Shown here: positions 1 through 7,523 of the stretch, piece after piece | Numbering within the stretch: position 1 is the stretch's first letter | How the letters are laid out: the number at the start of each line of letters is the position of its first letter | NCBI GenBank assembly: GCA_002332715.1 | Contig: DDBE01000140.1 | Location: forward strand, 1 to 12,234 | Reading direction: 5' to 3' | Origin: Flavobacteriales bacterium UBA2040 | GTDB lineage: Bacteria > Bacteroidota > Bacteroidia > Flavobacteriales_D > Crocinitomicaceae | DNA length: 12,234 bases | Made by a program: the position numbers and the translations under genes | The notes under the pieces: model-generated | Databases searched by the model: none | What the model saw: only the letters and a program-made list of their open reading frames with translations | Told to the model about the DNA's origin: nothing

Positions 1-2585
1 AAATCTTCATAATCCGTTGTTCCGCCGTAAGAATAAACGATTGAATCAGAAACATCGTAGAAGGTGTTGTCTGTATCCAAGTCTAAACGTTCACCAAACA
101 ATGCATTCTTACGTTTCTTGTAGATTGCCTTACGTTGAGCATTCATGACATCATCGTATTCCAATAATCGTTTACGTACACCAAAGTTGTTTTCTTCTAC
201 TTTTTTCTGTGCACGTTCGATAGATTTTGACACCATGCTGTGCGTAATTACTTCGCCTTCTTTCAAACCAACACGGTCCATTAGCTTGGCAATACGTTCT
301 GACCCGAACTTACGCATAAGGTCATCTTCCAAACTGACAAAGAATTGAGATGAACCGTTATCTCCTTGACGACCAGCACGACCTCTCAACTGTCTATCTA
401 CACGTCTTGAATCGTGACGCTCCGTACCGATAATTGCCAAACCTCCAGCATCTTGAACGCCTTCACCTAACTTAATGTCGGTTCCACGACCAGCCATGTT
501 TGTCGCGATTGTTACGGCTCCAGCTTTACCTGCGCCAGCTACAATTTCGGCCTCCATTTTGTGTTGCTTCGCATTCAAAACTTTATGGTCTATTTTCTTT
601 GCGGTTAGCATTGAACTCAAATATTCCGAAATTTCAACCGTAGTCGTACCAACTAAAACAGGTCTTCCTGCTGCAACTAGTTTTTCAGTTTCATCAATAA
701 CGGCATTGAATTTCTCGCGTGCTGTTTTGAAAACAAAATCATTTTGGTCTTTTCTGGCGATTGGTCTATTCGTTGGAATTACAACAACATCCAATTCATA
801 AATATCCCAGAATTCTTTTGCTTCCGTTTCCGCCGTTCCTGTCATACCTGCCAATTTGTGGTACATACGGAAGTAGTTTTGCAAGGTAATTGTCGCGTAG
901 GTCTGTGTCGCAGCTTCAATGGTTACATTCTCTTTCGCCTCAATTGCTTGGTGCAAACCGTCTGAGTATCGTCGACCTTCCATGATACGACCAGTCGACT
1001 CATCAACGATTTTTACTTTTCCATCCAGAATTACATACTCTACTTCTTTTTCAAAGAGGGTATAGGCTTTCAATAATTGATTTATCGAGTGAATTCTTTC
1101 CGATTTGATAGAATAATCACGGATAACGCGATCTTTCTCTTCAATCATTTTTTCTTGCTCGAGACCAGAATTTTTAATCTTCGCTATTTCAGCACCAATG
1201 TCTGGCATGATAAAGAAATCTCTATCGTCCTGACCAGAAATCAAATCAATTCCTTTGTCGGTAAGTTCTATAGTATTGTTTTTCTCATCGATTACAAAGA
1301 ATACTTCTTTGTCAATTTTCTTCATTTGCTTTCCTTGCTCTTGCATGTAGAAGTTCTCTGTCTTTTGCAAGTGAGCTCTTATTCCTGGCTCGGAAAGATA
1401 TTTAATTAATGCTTTATTCTTTGGCAATCCTCTATGTGCTCTCAAAAGCGCTATTCCACCATCTTCGAGCAATTGCTTCATTTCTTTTTTGTCATCAACT
1501 GGCTCATTGATAACCGTCAACATTTTCTTCGCATTAGTAAGGCATTGGGCAACATATTGACGCTGGGCATCAACGATGTTCTCAACTCTTGGTTTCAACT
1601 GATGAAACTCATGCTCGTCACCTTTAGGAGTAGGTCCAGAAATAATCAATGGCGTTCTCGCATCATCAATTAAAACGGAATCGACTTCATCGACAATAGC
1701 GTAGTGGTGTTTTCTTTGAACTAAATCGTCTACATCGCCTGCCATGTTGTCACGCAAGTAATCGAATCCAAATTCATTGTTCGTTCCAAATGTGATATCT
1801 GCCAAATACGCTTGACGTCTCGCATCTGAATTCGGTTGATGCTTGTCAATACAATCCACAGATAAACCATGGAATTGATACAAAGGTCCCATCCATTCGG
1901 AGTCACGTTTTGCCAAGTAATCATTCACGGTTACCAAGTGAACTCCTTTTCCTGCGAGTGCATTCAAGTAAACAGGTAAGGTCGCAACCAAAGTTTTACC
2001 TTCACCCGTTTGCATTTCTGCAATTTTTCCGTCATGAAGAACGCCACCACCCATCAACTGTACATCGTAATGAACCATATTCCATGAAACTTCCGTTCCA
2101 GCAGCTGTCCATTTGCTGTGCCATGTTGCTTTGTCACCGTCGATTGTAATTCCGTCTTTCTTTGTCGCTAAATCTCTATCAAAATCTTGTGCTGTAACGG
2201 ACAATTCACCTTTCTCAACCCATCTGCGCGAAGTTTCTTTGATTATGGCAAACGCTTGAGGCAAAATTTCAGCTAGTAATTCTTCAATTTTTTCGTCTAT
2301 TGTTTTGGTGTATGAATCAATTTTTTCATACAAAGCTTCTTTTTCATGAACGGGAATAGTAAGGTCATTTGATTTGTCTACAAGAGCAGTAAGTTCTTTT
2401 TCCAAATCAGCAATCCCATCGCGAATAAACGCTTGAAATTCAACTGTTTTTGCTCGTAACTGGTCAGTTGTCAAAGCTATGAATTCAGACTCAAAAGCAC
2501 GGACTTTTTCTATTGTTGGTTGGTAGGCTTTTTGGTCTTTTACGGACTTATCACCAAATATTTTTTTTATAAGATCTGAAATCAT
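1..2585 (-). CDS. secA: Protein translocase subunit SecA (partial, C-terminus outside the window)
   Basis: SecA is the cytoplasmic ATPase motor that drives unfolded preproteins through the SecYEG channel. The frame starts at the ATG at 2585-2583 ([14 protein letters not shown]) and stays open for 861 codons to the left edge. Visible motifs are Walker A MQTGEGKT (residues 191-198), [11 protein letters not shown] just after it, [16 protein letters not shown], Walker B DEVD (299-302) followed by [33 protein letters not shown] (M at 697) and the arginine-finger region [11 protein letters not shown] near 735-745. Walker A lies about 90 residues later than in E. coli SecA. The extra length comes from a helical stretch near 64-103 and a second insert near 121-168, typical of the longer Bacteroidota SecA proteins (about 1100 residues from family knowledge). 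The missing part should hold the rest of the helical wing and scaffold domains and the C-terminal tail. It is divergent from guaA. No frameshift or internal stop is seen. Confidence 0.98.
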   Translation of the reverse strand, partial: MISDLIKKIFGDKSVKDQKAYQPTIEKVRAFESEFIALTTDQLRAKTVEFQAFIRDGIADLEKELTALVDKSNDLTIPVHEKEALYEKIDSYTKTIDEKIEELLAEILPQAFAIIKETSRRWVEKGELSVTAQDFDRDLATKKDGITIDGDKATWHSKWTAAGTEVSWNMVHYDVQLMGGGVLHDGKIAEMQTGEGKTLVATLPVYLNALAGKGVHLVTVNDYLAKRDSEWMGPLYQFHGLSVDCIDKHQPNSDARRQAYLADITFGTNNEFGFDYLRDNMAGDVDDLVQRKHHYAIVDEVDSVLIDDARTPLIISGPTPKGDEHEFHQLKPRVENIVDAQRQYVAQCLTNAKKMLTVINEPVDDKKEMKQLLEDGGIALLRAHRGLPKNKALIKYLSEPGIRAHLQKTENFYMQEQGKQMKKIDKEVFFVIDEKNNTIELTDKGIDLISGQDDRDFFIMPDIGAEIAKIKNSGLEQEKMIEEKDRVIRDYSIKSERIHSINQLLKAYTLFEKEVEYVILDGKVKIVDESTGRIMEGRRYSDGLHQAIEAKENVTIEAATQTYATITLQNYFRMYHKLAGMTGTAETEAKEFWDIYELDVVVIPTNRPIARKDQNDFVFKTAREKFNAVIDETEKLVAAGRPVLVGTTTVEISEYLSSMLTAKKIDHKVLNAKQHKMEAEIVAGAGKAGAVTIATNMAGRGTDIKLGEGVQDAGGLAIIGTERHDSRRVDRQLRGRAGRQGDNGSSQFFVSLEDDLMRKFGSERIAKLMDRVGLKEGEVITHSMVSKSIERAQKKVEENNFGVRKRLLEYDDVMNAQRKAIYKKRKNALFGERLDLDTDNTFYDVSDSIVYSYGGTTDYED

Positions 2586-2606
2586 TATTGCTTAAAATTA
2601 GAGAGA

Positions 2607-2637
2607 CAAAATTAACCTAAAATTCCTTTTGCTTCAA
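2607..2637 (-). promoter_or_regulatory. Bacteroidota-type promoter of secA
   Basis: On the minus strand, TAATTTTG (2614-2607) matches the Bacteroidota -7 consensus TAnnTTTG. A TTG (2637-2635) lies 20 nt upstream, inside the usual 17-23 nt window for the -33 element. Transcription would begin near 2600, giving a leader of about 15 nt before the secA ATG at 2585. No Shine-Dalgarno sequence is visible in that leader, which is normal for this phylum. The assignment is by consensus match and position only. Confidence 0.7.
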
Positions 2638-2664
2638 GTTAGTTTGGTTTTATTGTTATAGTAT

Positions 2665-2710
2665 TTTGACATAAATCATTCCAAACTGAACTTGCTGACA
2701 TTATGTCAAA
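2665..2710. repeat. Perfect 10-bp inverted repeat in the secA/guaA divergent region
   Basis: TTTGACATAA (2665-2674) and its exact reverse complement TTATGTCAAA (2701-2710) are separated by 26 nt. The arm centres are 36 bp apart, about 3.4 helical turns. The repeat lies upstream of both divergent promoters, 28 nt beyond the secA TTG element and 64 nt before the guaA TAnnTTTG element. It could be a paired operator for a regulator acting on one or both genes, or a weak long-loop hairpin. No T-run follows, so a terminator role is unlikely. Chance cannot be excluded in AT-rich DNA. Confidence 0.5.
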
Positions 2711-2774
2711 CTTTAATAAAAGTAATGTGTCGATAAGATTTTTGTGTTCAATTATTATCAATCAAATTTCGTTT

Positions 2775-2782
2775 TATCTTTG
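2775..2782 (+). promoter_or_regulatory. TAnnTTTG (-7) element immediately before guaA
   Basis: TATCTTTG matches TAnnTTTG exactly and ends only 4 nt before the guaA ATG at 2787. Transcription normally starts a few nucleotides past this element, so a transcript from here would have almost no 5' leader. No exact TTG occurs 17-23 nt upstream (TTA at 2752-2754 and 2755-2757 are the nearest), so the -33 half is not supported. The match could also be a coincidence with the true start further upstream. Confidence 0.5.
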
Positions 2783-2786
2783 CACG

Positions 2787-4319
2787 ATGCAAGAAATGAT
2801 TCTTATTTTGGATTTTGGTTCACAATACACGCAGCTAATCGCACGAAGAGTGCGTGAATTAAACGTTTACTGTGAAATCCATCCTTGGAATAAATGTCCT
2901 GAAATGTCGGACAATATAAAAGGTGTAATACTTTCAGGAAGTCCATTTTCAACAAGAGACGAAAAAGCACCTCGTCCAGATTTATCAAAAATCAAAGGAA
3001 ACAAGCCTCTTTTAGGTGTTTGTTATGGAGCTCAATATCTAGCGCAAAATTATGGAGGCGAAGTGCTTCCTTCTAATATTAGAGAATACGGAAGAGCTAA
3101 TCTTGCCGAAGTTTCAAAAACAAACGATCTTACAAAAGGGATGTCCAATAACAGTCAAGTTTGGATGTCGCATGGTGACACCATAAACAATCTGCCTGAT
3201 AATTTTAAAGTTATCGCAAGCACAGATGATGTTAAATATGCTGGATTTCACATTCTGAATGAAACAACGTACGGAATTCAATTCCATCCAGAAGTATACC
3301 ACTCTGCAGAAGGACAAATCTTATTAAAGAATTTCATTGTTGATATTTGTGGAACCGAACAATCATGGACACCTGCTTCATTTGTTGACGAAAGCGTTGC
3401 GAATTTGAAAAGCAAACTTGGGAACGATAAAGTAATATTGGGGCTGTCTGGTGGAGTTGATTCGTCCGTTGCGGCTGTATTGTTGCACAAGGCGATTGGA
3501 ACGAATTTGCACTGTATCTTCGTTAATAACGGATTGCTGCGTAAAAACGAATACGATCAAGTTTTAGAATCATACCAAGGAATGGGACTAAACGTAAAAG
3601 GGGTGGATGCAAGTCAGCAATTTTATGATGCCCTTGAAGGTATAACAGATCCAGAATTAAAAAGAAAAGCTATCGGCCGCGTTTTTATTGGAGTTTTCGA
3701 CGATGAATCGAAAAAAATAGAGAATGCTAAATGGCTGGGACAAGGGACAATTTATCCAGATGTTATTGAATCAGTTTCAGGAACGGGTGGTCCGTCTCAA
3801 ACGATAAAATCGCATCATAATGTAGGCGGTTTGCCTGATTACATGAAACTTGAAGTTGTTGAACCACTTCGATTGTTGTTCAAGGATGAAGTTCGCCGTA
3901 TTGGTAAATCACTCGAAATTGATCAAAAAATATTAGGTCGTCATCCTTTTCCAGGACCCGGACTGGGCATTCGAATATTAGGAGATGTAACCCGAGAAAA
4001 AGTTCGTATTCTTCAAGAAGTAGATGCTATCTTCATTAATGGCTTGAAAGAGCATGGTTTATACGATGATGTTTGGCAAGCCGGAGCAATTTTCCTTCCT
4101 ATTCAATCCGTTGGGGTAATGGGAGATGAGCGCACATACGAAAATGCAGTTGCATTGCGAGCGGTTAGTTCAACGGATGGGATGACAGCAGATTGGTGTC
4201 ATTTGCCGTATGAGTTTTTAGCAAAAATGTCAAATTCAATTATCAATCAGGTAAAAGGGATCAATAGGGTGACCTATGATATAAGTTCTAAACCACCTGC
4301 AACCATTGAATGGGAATAG
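2787..4319 (+). CDS. guaA: GMP synthase (glutamine-hydrolysing)
   Basis: GuaA converts XMP to GMP using ATP and glutamine, the last step of de novo guanine nucleotide synthesis, in the cytoplasm. The 510-residue product has the full two-domain architecture. The N-terminal class I glutamine amidotransferase has nucleophile Cys79 in GVCYGAQ and the His167/Glu169 pair in QFHPEV. The C-terminal ATP-pyrophosphatase half has P-loop SGGVDSS (221-227), [10 protein letters not shown] (341-350), [13 protein letters not shown] and the family-typical C-terminus PPATIEWE. The start at 2787 gives [21 protein letters not shown], which is where family members begin. An in-frame ATG at 2703 would add 28 residues unlike the family and would start upstream of the promoter-like element. 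Length fits the usual 510-525. It is probably first in an operon with the LysM receptor gene 42 nt downstream; no terminator is seen between them. Confidence 0.98.
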   Translation: MQEMILILDFGSQYTQLIARRVRELNVYCEIHPWNKCPEMSDNIKGVILSGSPFSTRDEKAPRPDLSKIKGNKPLLGVCYGAQYLAQNYGGEVLPSNIREYGRANLAEVSKTNDLTKGMSNNSQVWMSHGDTINNLPDNFKVIASTDDVKYAGFHILNETTYGIQFHPEVYHSAEGQILLKNFIVDICGTEQSWTPASFVDESVANLKSKLGNDKVILGLSGGVDSSVAAVLLHKAIGTNLHCIFVNNGLLRKNEYDQVLESYQGMGLNVKGVDASQQFYDALEGITDPELKRKAIGRVFIGVFDDESKKIENAKWLGQGTIYPDVIESVSGTGGPSQTIKSHHNVGGLPDYMKLEVVEPLRLLFKDEVRRIGKSLEIDQKILGRHPFPGPGLGIRILGDVTREKVRILQEVDAIFINGLKEHGLYDDVWQAGAIFLPIQSVGVMGDERTYENAVALRAVSSTDGMTADWCHLPYEFLAKMSNSIINQVKGINRVTYDISSKPPATIEWE

Positions 4320-4361
4320 TTTGGCACACGCATTGCATAATGAGATTAAAACAAGGATAAC

Positions 4362-6149
4362 ATGAAAAACATTATTTGTACACTCTTTTTGTTGACGAGC
4401 TTAGTAAGTTTCGCCCAACCTGAAGGAGCTCAAATTGAAGTAATCGAAGGAAAACGTTACTATATACACATTGTACAAGGTGGAAATACACTTTACGGTA
4501 TCCATCGATTATATAATATTCCCGTGGAAGATATTATCGCTGCCAATCCAGAAGCGAAAAATGGACTTGCTGAAGGACAAAGAATTCTTGTTCCAATTCG
4601 AGGAATGGAAAGTTTGCCAGAAAACTTGGTTCTACATAAAGTTCTTTCTCAAGAAACGCTTTATGGTATTGCCAAAAAATATGGTACGACGGTTGAACGA
4701 TTAGTCGAATTGAATCCTGGCATTGAAAATGGATTGAAAGTAGATCAAGAGATCAGTGTTCCGTATAAACTTCCTGTTGGAAAAGTAGGTGAGAAGCCAG
4801 TTGAACAACCGAAGGTTAAAATCACATTCACTGATTCTACAATTAAACATACCGTGTTGAAGGGGGAAACTCTTTATAGTATTTCCAAAAGATTCATGGT
4901 GCCTACCTCCGAAATACAAAAGTTGAACAATATGAGAAACGATCGCCTGCGACCAGGTGACGTTATTAATATTCCCATTAAAAAAGAACGAATTGAGAAA
5001 GTAGAGGTAAGAGAAGTGATTCCAGCAAAATCTACGAGCAAAGTTGATGATACAACTAAAATTGTTCCTTCAAAGAAAGATTCAATTTTCTTGTTTAAAA
5101 AGAAAGAAGTTTACAATGTGGCCATTTTGATGCCTTTATTTCTTGATCGAGGCGAAGGGTCTAGTCCTGCCATCTCAAACCTGGCTGCAGAATATTATAT
5201 GGGTGCTCGATTTGCCATTGACTCTTTACAGGCACTTGGACTAAAGGCTAAAATGTATATTCACGATTCTAAAAATGATTCTACTACTCTTATGGAGCTT
5301 CTTAAAAAGCCAGAATTTGCAGAAATGGACTTAATCATAGGACCATTTTTTGGTAGCAACGCTGAATATGCGGCGAAATGGGCAAAAGACCATGGAGTAA
5401 GAATGGTGTGTCCAGTTGCGACGAGCTATGAAATATTAAGAAATAACCCTTTCGTCTATGAGGCAGTAACATCGGGCGTGACATTGAATGAGAAATTAGC
5501 CAAGTATATTGCAGCAACCCACAATAACGAACAAATTATTTTAGTAACGCCCAATTCTGAAAAAGACAAAGTGTTGAGCCAAAGTTTCAGAAATGGATTC
5601 AATGCTTTGAGCGAGAATCAAGACAGTCTTCCAAAAATAATTGAGACGACTACCGAGGATTTCGCCACTTTTATAAAACCAAAAACGAATTATCATGTCG
5701 TTTATTTATGTTCAGATAAAACTGAAGTAGGATTGTTTTTATCAAATTTAAATCAAACGACAATTGCAAATGAATCTTCTGGTGTTACTGTTTATGGAAC
5801 AAAGGATTGGGAGAATTTTTCAAACCTGACGGATAACCATTTGGCAAAATTCAAGGTGCATTACGCAACACCATATGATTTGAATTACAAGAACGATAGA
5901 ACAAAGAATTTCGATAAAAGCTACCGTAAATCCTACCGTACACAAGTATCGAAAATGGCGCTTCAAGGTTACGACGTTACTATGTTTTATTGTCAAAGTC
6001 TACTTATGGGGAAAACTCCTCGCAAAGGAATCATGAATAACTTCATAATGGAGCAAAAAGGTGAAGGTAATGGATACGAGAATACCAATTGCGTAATTCT
6101 AAAGCATAACGGTTATAGCTTCGTGAAATTGAAGGAGATGAATGACTAA
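4362..6149 (+). CDS. Secreted three-LysM protein with a type 1 periplasmic-binding-protein-like domain
   Basis: This is a 595-residue exported protein. A signal peptide (residues 1-19, ending SLVSFA|Q) is followed by three LysM repeats at about 34-79, 91-134 and 162-206, each with a (Q/E)TLYGI- or ETLYSIS-like core and ending in a (I/L/S)VP or NIP strand. A Lys-rich linker (about 207-248) leads to a domain starting YNVAILMPLFL (251-261) that runs to the C-terminus. That start, the AAEYYMGARFAIDSL segment and DLIIGPFFGSNA (323-334) fit the type 1 periplasmic binding fold of Leu/Ile/Val-type receptors. LysM modules bind N-acetylglucosamine in peptidoglycan, so the protein probably sits in the periplasm on the cell wall. 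The ligand is unknown and no ABC-transporter gene lies nearby, so a sensing or structural role is as likely as transport. A weak AAGGA (4353-4357) precedes the ATG. The 3' end overlaps hemF by 8 bp. Confidence 0.9.
   Translation: MKNIICTLFLLTSLVSFAQPEGAQIEVIEGKRYYIHIVQGGNTLYGIHRLYNIPVEDIIAANPEAKNGLAEGQRILVPIRGMESLPENLVLHKVLSQETLYGIAKKYGTTVERLVELNPGIENGLKVDQEISVPYKLPVGKVGEKPVEQPKVKITFTDSTIKHTVLKGETLYSISKRFMVPTSEIQKLNNMRNDRLRPGDVINIPIKKERIEKVEVREVIPAKSTSKVDDTTKIVPSKKDSIFLFKKKEVYNVAILMPLFLDRGEGSSPAISNLAAEYYMGARFAIDSLQALGLKAKMYIHDSKNDSTTLMELLKKPEFAEMDLIIGPFFGSNAEYAAKWAKDHGVRMVCPVATSYEILRNNPFVYEAVTSGVTLNEKLAKYIAATHNNEQIILVTPNSEKDKVLSQSFRNGFNALSENQDSLPKIIETTTEDFATFIKPKTNYHVVYLCSDKTEVGLFLSNLNQTTIANESSGVTVYGTKDWENFSNLTDNHLAKFKVHYATPYDLNYKNDRTKNFDKSYRKSYRTQVSKMALQGYDVTMFYCQSLLMGKTPRKGIMNNFIMEQKGEGNGYENTNCVILKHNGYSFVKLKEMND
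6132..6137 (+). promoter_or_regulatory. Shine-Dalgarno-like AAGGAG for hemF
   Basis: AAGGAG lies 4 nt before the hemF ATG (6142), inside the last codons of the LysM receptor gene, whose stop is at 6147-6149. It is the clearest Shine-Dalgarno match seen at any gene start in the window. Together with the 8-bp overlap it supports the chosen start and suggests coupled translation. The site also encodes receptor residues, so conservation for protein sequence could explain it. Confidence 0.45.
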
Positions 6150-7041
6150 GGATCAGATTGCCTATCGTTTTAAGTTGCTTCAGGAAAAAATTGTTTCTGA
6201 CTTGACAAGCATTGATGGTAAACAATCTTTTCAAACTGATACTTGGGAAAGGGCCGAGGGAGGTGGTGGACAAACCATGACCATTGCTGATGGCGGAATC
6301 ATTGAAAAAGGTGGTGTTGCATTTTCAAAAGTGTATGGCGATGTTTCCGCTGTTATGAAAAAACAACTAGGACTTGCTGGTGATACTTTTTTCGCAACAG
6401 GTGTTTCTATTGTTTTACATCCTTCCAATCCTTTTATCCCAATAATTCACATGAACGTTCGCTATTTCGAACTGGATTGCGGTGCATACTGGTTTGGAGG
6501 TTGAATCGATTTAACTCCGCATTATATCGACAAAAAATTGGCAACTGATTTTCATCTGGGATTAAAGCAGATTTGCGACAAATATAATCCTGATTTTTAT
6601 TCCGAATTCAAAGCTCAAGCCGACGATTATTTCTTTATTCCACATCGTAATGAAACCAGAGGGATTGGGGGAGTTTTCTTCGATCATCAGGTTGAAAACG
6701 ACAAAGTGTCCAAAATGAACCTGTTTGATTTTTGTATAGACTTAGGTGAGTCTTTTCCGGAACTATATGGTCATCAAGTTGAAACGAATAAATCAAAGAC
6801 TTATTCGGATGAACATATTCAATGGAGAAATCATCGTCGAGGCAGATATGTTGAATTTAACTTGGTAAATGATCGAGGCACAAAATTTGGTTTGTTATCT
6901 GGAGGTCGCACAGAATCCATATTGATGAGCTTGCCACCCCTTGCGAATTGGACTTATTGCCATGAAATAAAGCCTTTGAGCGAGGAATTTGAAACACAAA
7001 GAAAACTTGTCAAAGCATATCCTTGGGTCGATAGTGAATAA
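6142..7041 (+). pseudogene. hemF: Aerobic coproporphyrinogen III oxidase interrupted by one in-frame TGA
   Basis: HemF is the soluble oxygen-dependent enzyme that oxidatively decarboxylates coproporphyrinogen III to protoporphyrinogen IX in haem synthesis. The 900-bp frame is full length for the family (299 codons plus TAA at 7039-7041). Family signatures are seen in order: TWERAEGGGGQTM, GGIIEKGGVAFSKVYGD, VLHPSNPFIPIIHMNVRYFE (His103), WFGG-stop-IDLTPHY, HRNETRGIGGVFFDH, RRGRYVEFNLVNDRGTKFGL, GGRTESILMSLPP and a final YPWVDSE. Codon 121 (6502-6504) is TGA where the family has the third glycine of WFGGG, consistent with GGA to TGA. The frame before and after the TGA is the same, and nothing else is damaged. 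As read, translation gives a 120-residue fragment without the C-terminal part of the enzyme; the next in-frame ATG is at 6715. This may be a real recent nonsense mutation or a base-call error; if an error, the gene is intact. Confidence 0.9.
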
Positions 7042-7080
7042 CTTTCGATAGAACAAGAATAAAAAGTGATTCAGATGCTT

Positions 7081-7088
7081 TAAATTTG
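7081..7088 (+). promoter_or_regulatory. TAnnTTTG (-7) element of the surface-protein unit
   Basis: TAAATTTG matches the Bacteroidota -7 consensus in the 70-bp gap after hemF. It predicts a start near 7094 and a leader of about 18 nt before the ATG at 7112. No TTG is found 17-23 nt upstream, so only half the promoter is supported. If real, it separates the secreted-protein pair from the guaA-receptor-hemF operon, although no terminator lies between them. Confidence 0.5.
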
Positions 7089-7111
7089 ACCCTTGAAATA
7101 ATATAGTTAAA

Positions 7112-7522
7112 ATGAAAATTTCCCTCTTTTTACCTCTTTTGGTGTTATTCCAGCTGGCTTTCGGTCAAACCGGTAATGTTGAATTGAATAGAATTAATGA
7201 AGTCTATGGTGAGAATTATGCTAAAAATTTAAAGGAATCAAATCCGGGTAAATTAGATTTCCTGATGAAATATGCCTCTACAGGATTCATAGTTTTACAC
7301 GATAATATTAAAACCAAAGGTGTGGTGGAAATAGAACATATTCCACTTCACGAAAAAGGAAAAACTGTTTCAATTGAAGAATTTCTCAATATATTGAATA
7401 ATGAACAATATAATCCTTTGGTTTTTGAATGGATTCCTGGTATGCAACCTCAGATATATAAATTAGGGAATACAAATTATTTTATTTGTATTCCATCGCA
7501 AAAACAATTGGATCGAATTTAA
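7112..7522 (+). CDS. Small secreted protein of unknown function
   Basis: I do not recognise a family for this 136-residue product. It starts with a clear signal peptide (MKISLFLPLLVLFQLAFG, cleavage near FGQ|TG), so the mature protein is about 117 residues and exported by Sec. The mature part is mixed charged and hydrophobic, with one Cys (126) and no transmembrane segment. NRINEVYGENYAKNLKES (26-43) is probably helical. It is followed by strand-like segments around FIVLHD, VVEIEHIPL, FEWIPG and NYFICIPS. It has no T9SS sorting domain, lipobox or recognisable catalytic motif. Its TAA is 1 nt before the ATG of the large T9SS surface protein, so the two are almost certainly co-expressed. A periplasmic partner or accessory of that protein is a reasonable inference from context only. 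Confidence 0.85.
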   Translation: MKISLFLPLLVLFQLAFGQTGNVELNRINEVYGENYAKNLKESNPGKLDFLMKYASTGFIVLHDNIKTKGVVEIEHIPLHEKGKTVSIEEFLNILNNEQYNPLVFEWIPGMQPQIYKLGNTNYFICIPSQKQLDRI

Positions 7523-7523
7523 C

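Noticed and set aside
1730..1924. A 64-codon minus-strand open frame inside secA, and plus-strand open frames across 145-2149
   Set aside because: They are out-of-frame shadows of secA, whose own frame carries every expected motif.
2703..2786. A 28-codon upstream extension of guaA from an ATG at 2703
   Set aside because: The added residues do not resemble GuaA, the extension covers the inverted repeat and the TAnnTTTG element, and the ATG at 2787 gives the normal family N-terminus.
2803..3560. Open frames on the strand opposite guaA
   Set aside because: They lack start-site signals and family resemblance, and lie wholly within a well-conserved gene.
4331..4342. CATT-GCAT-AATG hairpin between guaA and the LysM receptor gene
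   Set aside because: The stem is only 4 bp and no T-run follows, so it is not a credible terminator; read-through into the next gene is more likely.
6502..6504. UGA recoded as glycine or another amino acid
   Set aside because: None of the complete genes ends in TGA (they end in TAA or TAG), which at first fits reassignment. But the several thousand other codons in the window contain no internal TGA, and all other glycines use GGN. UGA-as-Gly is known from Patescibacteria, not Bacteroidota. One point change or error is simpler.
6538..7041. A separate gene starting at TTG 6538
   Set aside because: It is the C-terminal part of hemF in the same frame; the family motif spans the TGA at 6502-6504.
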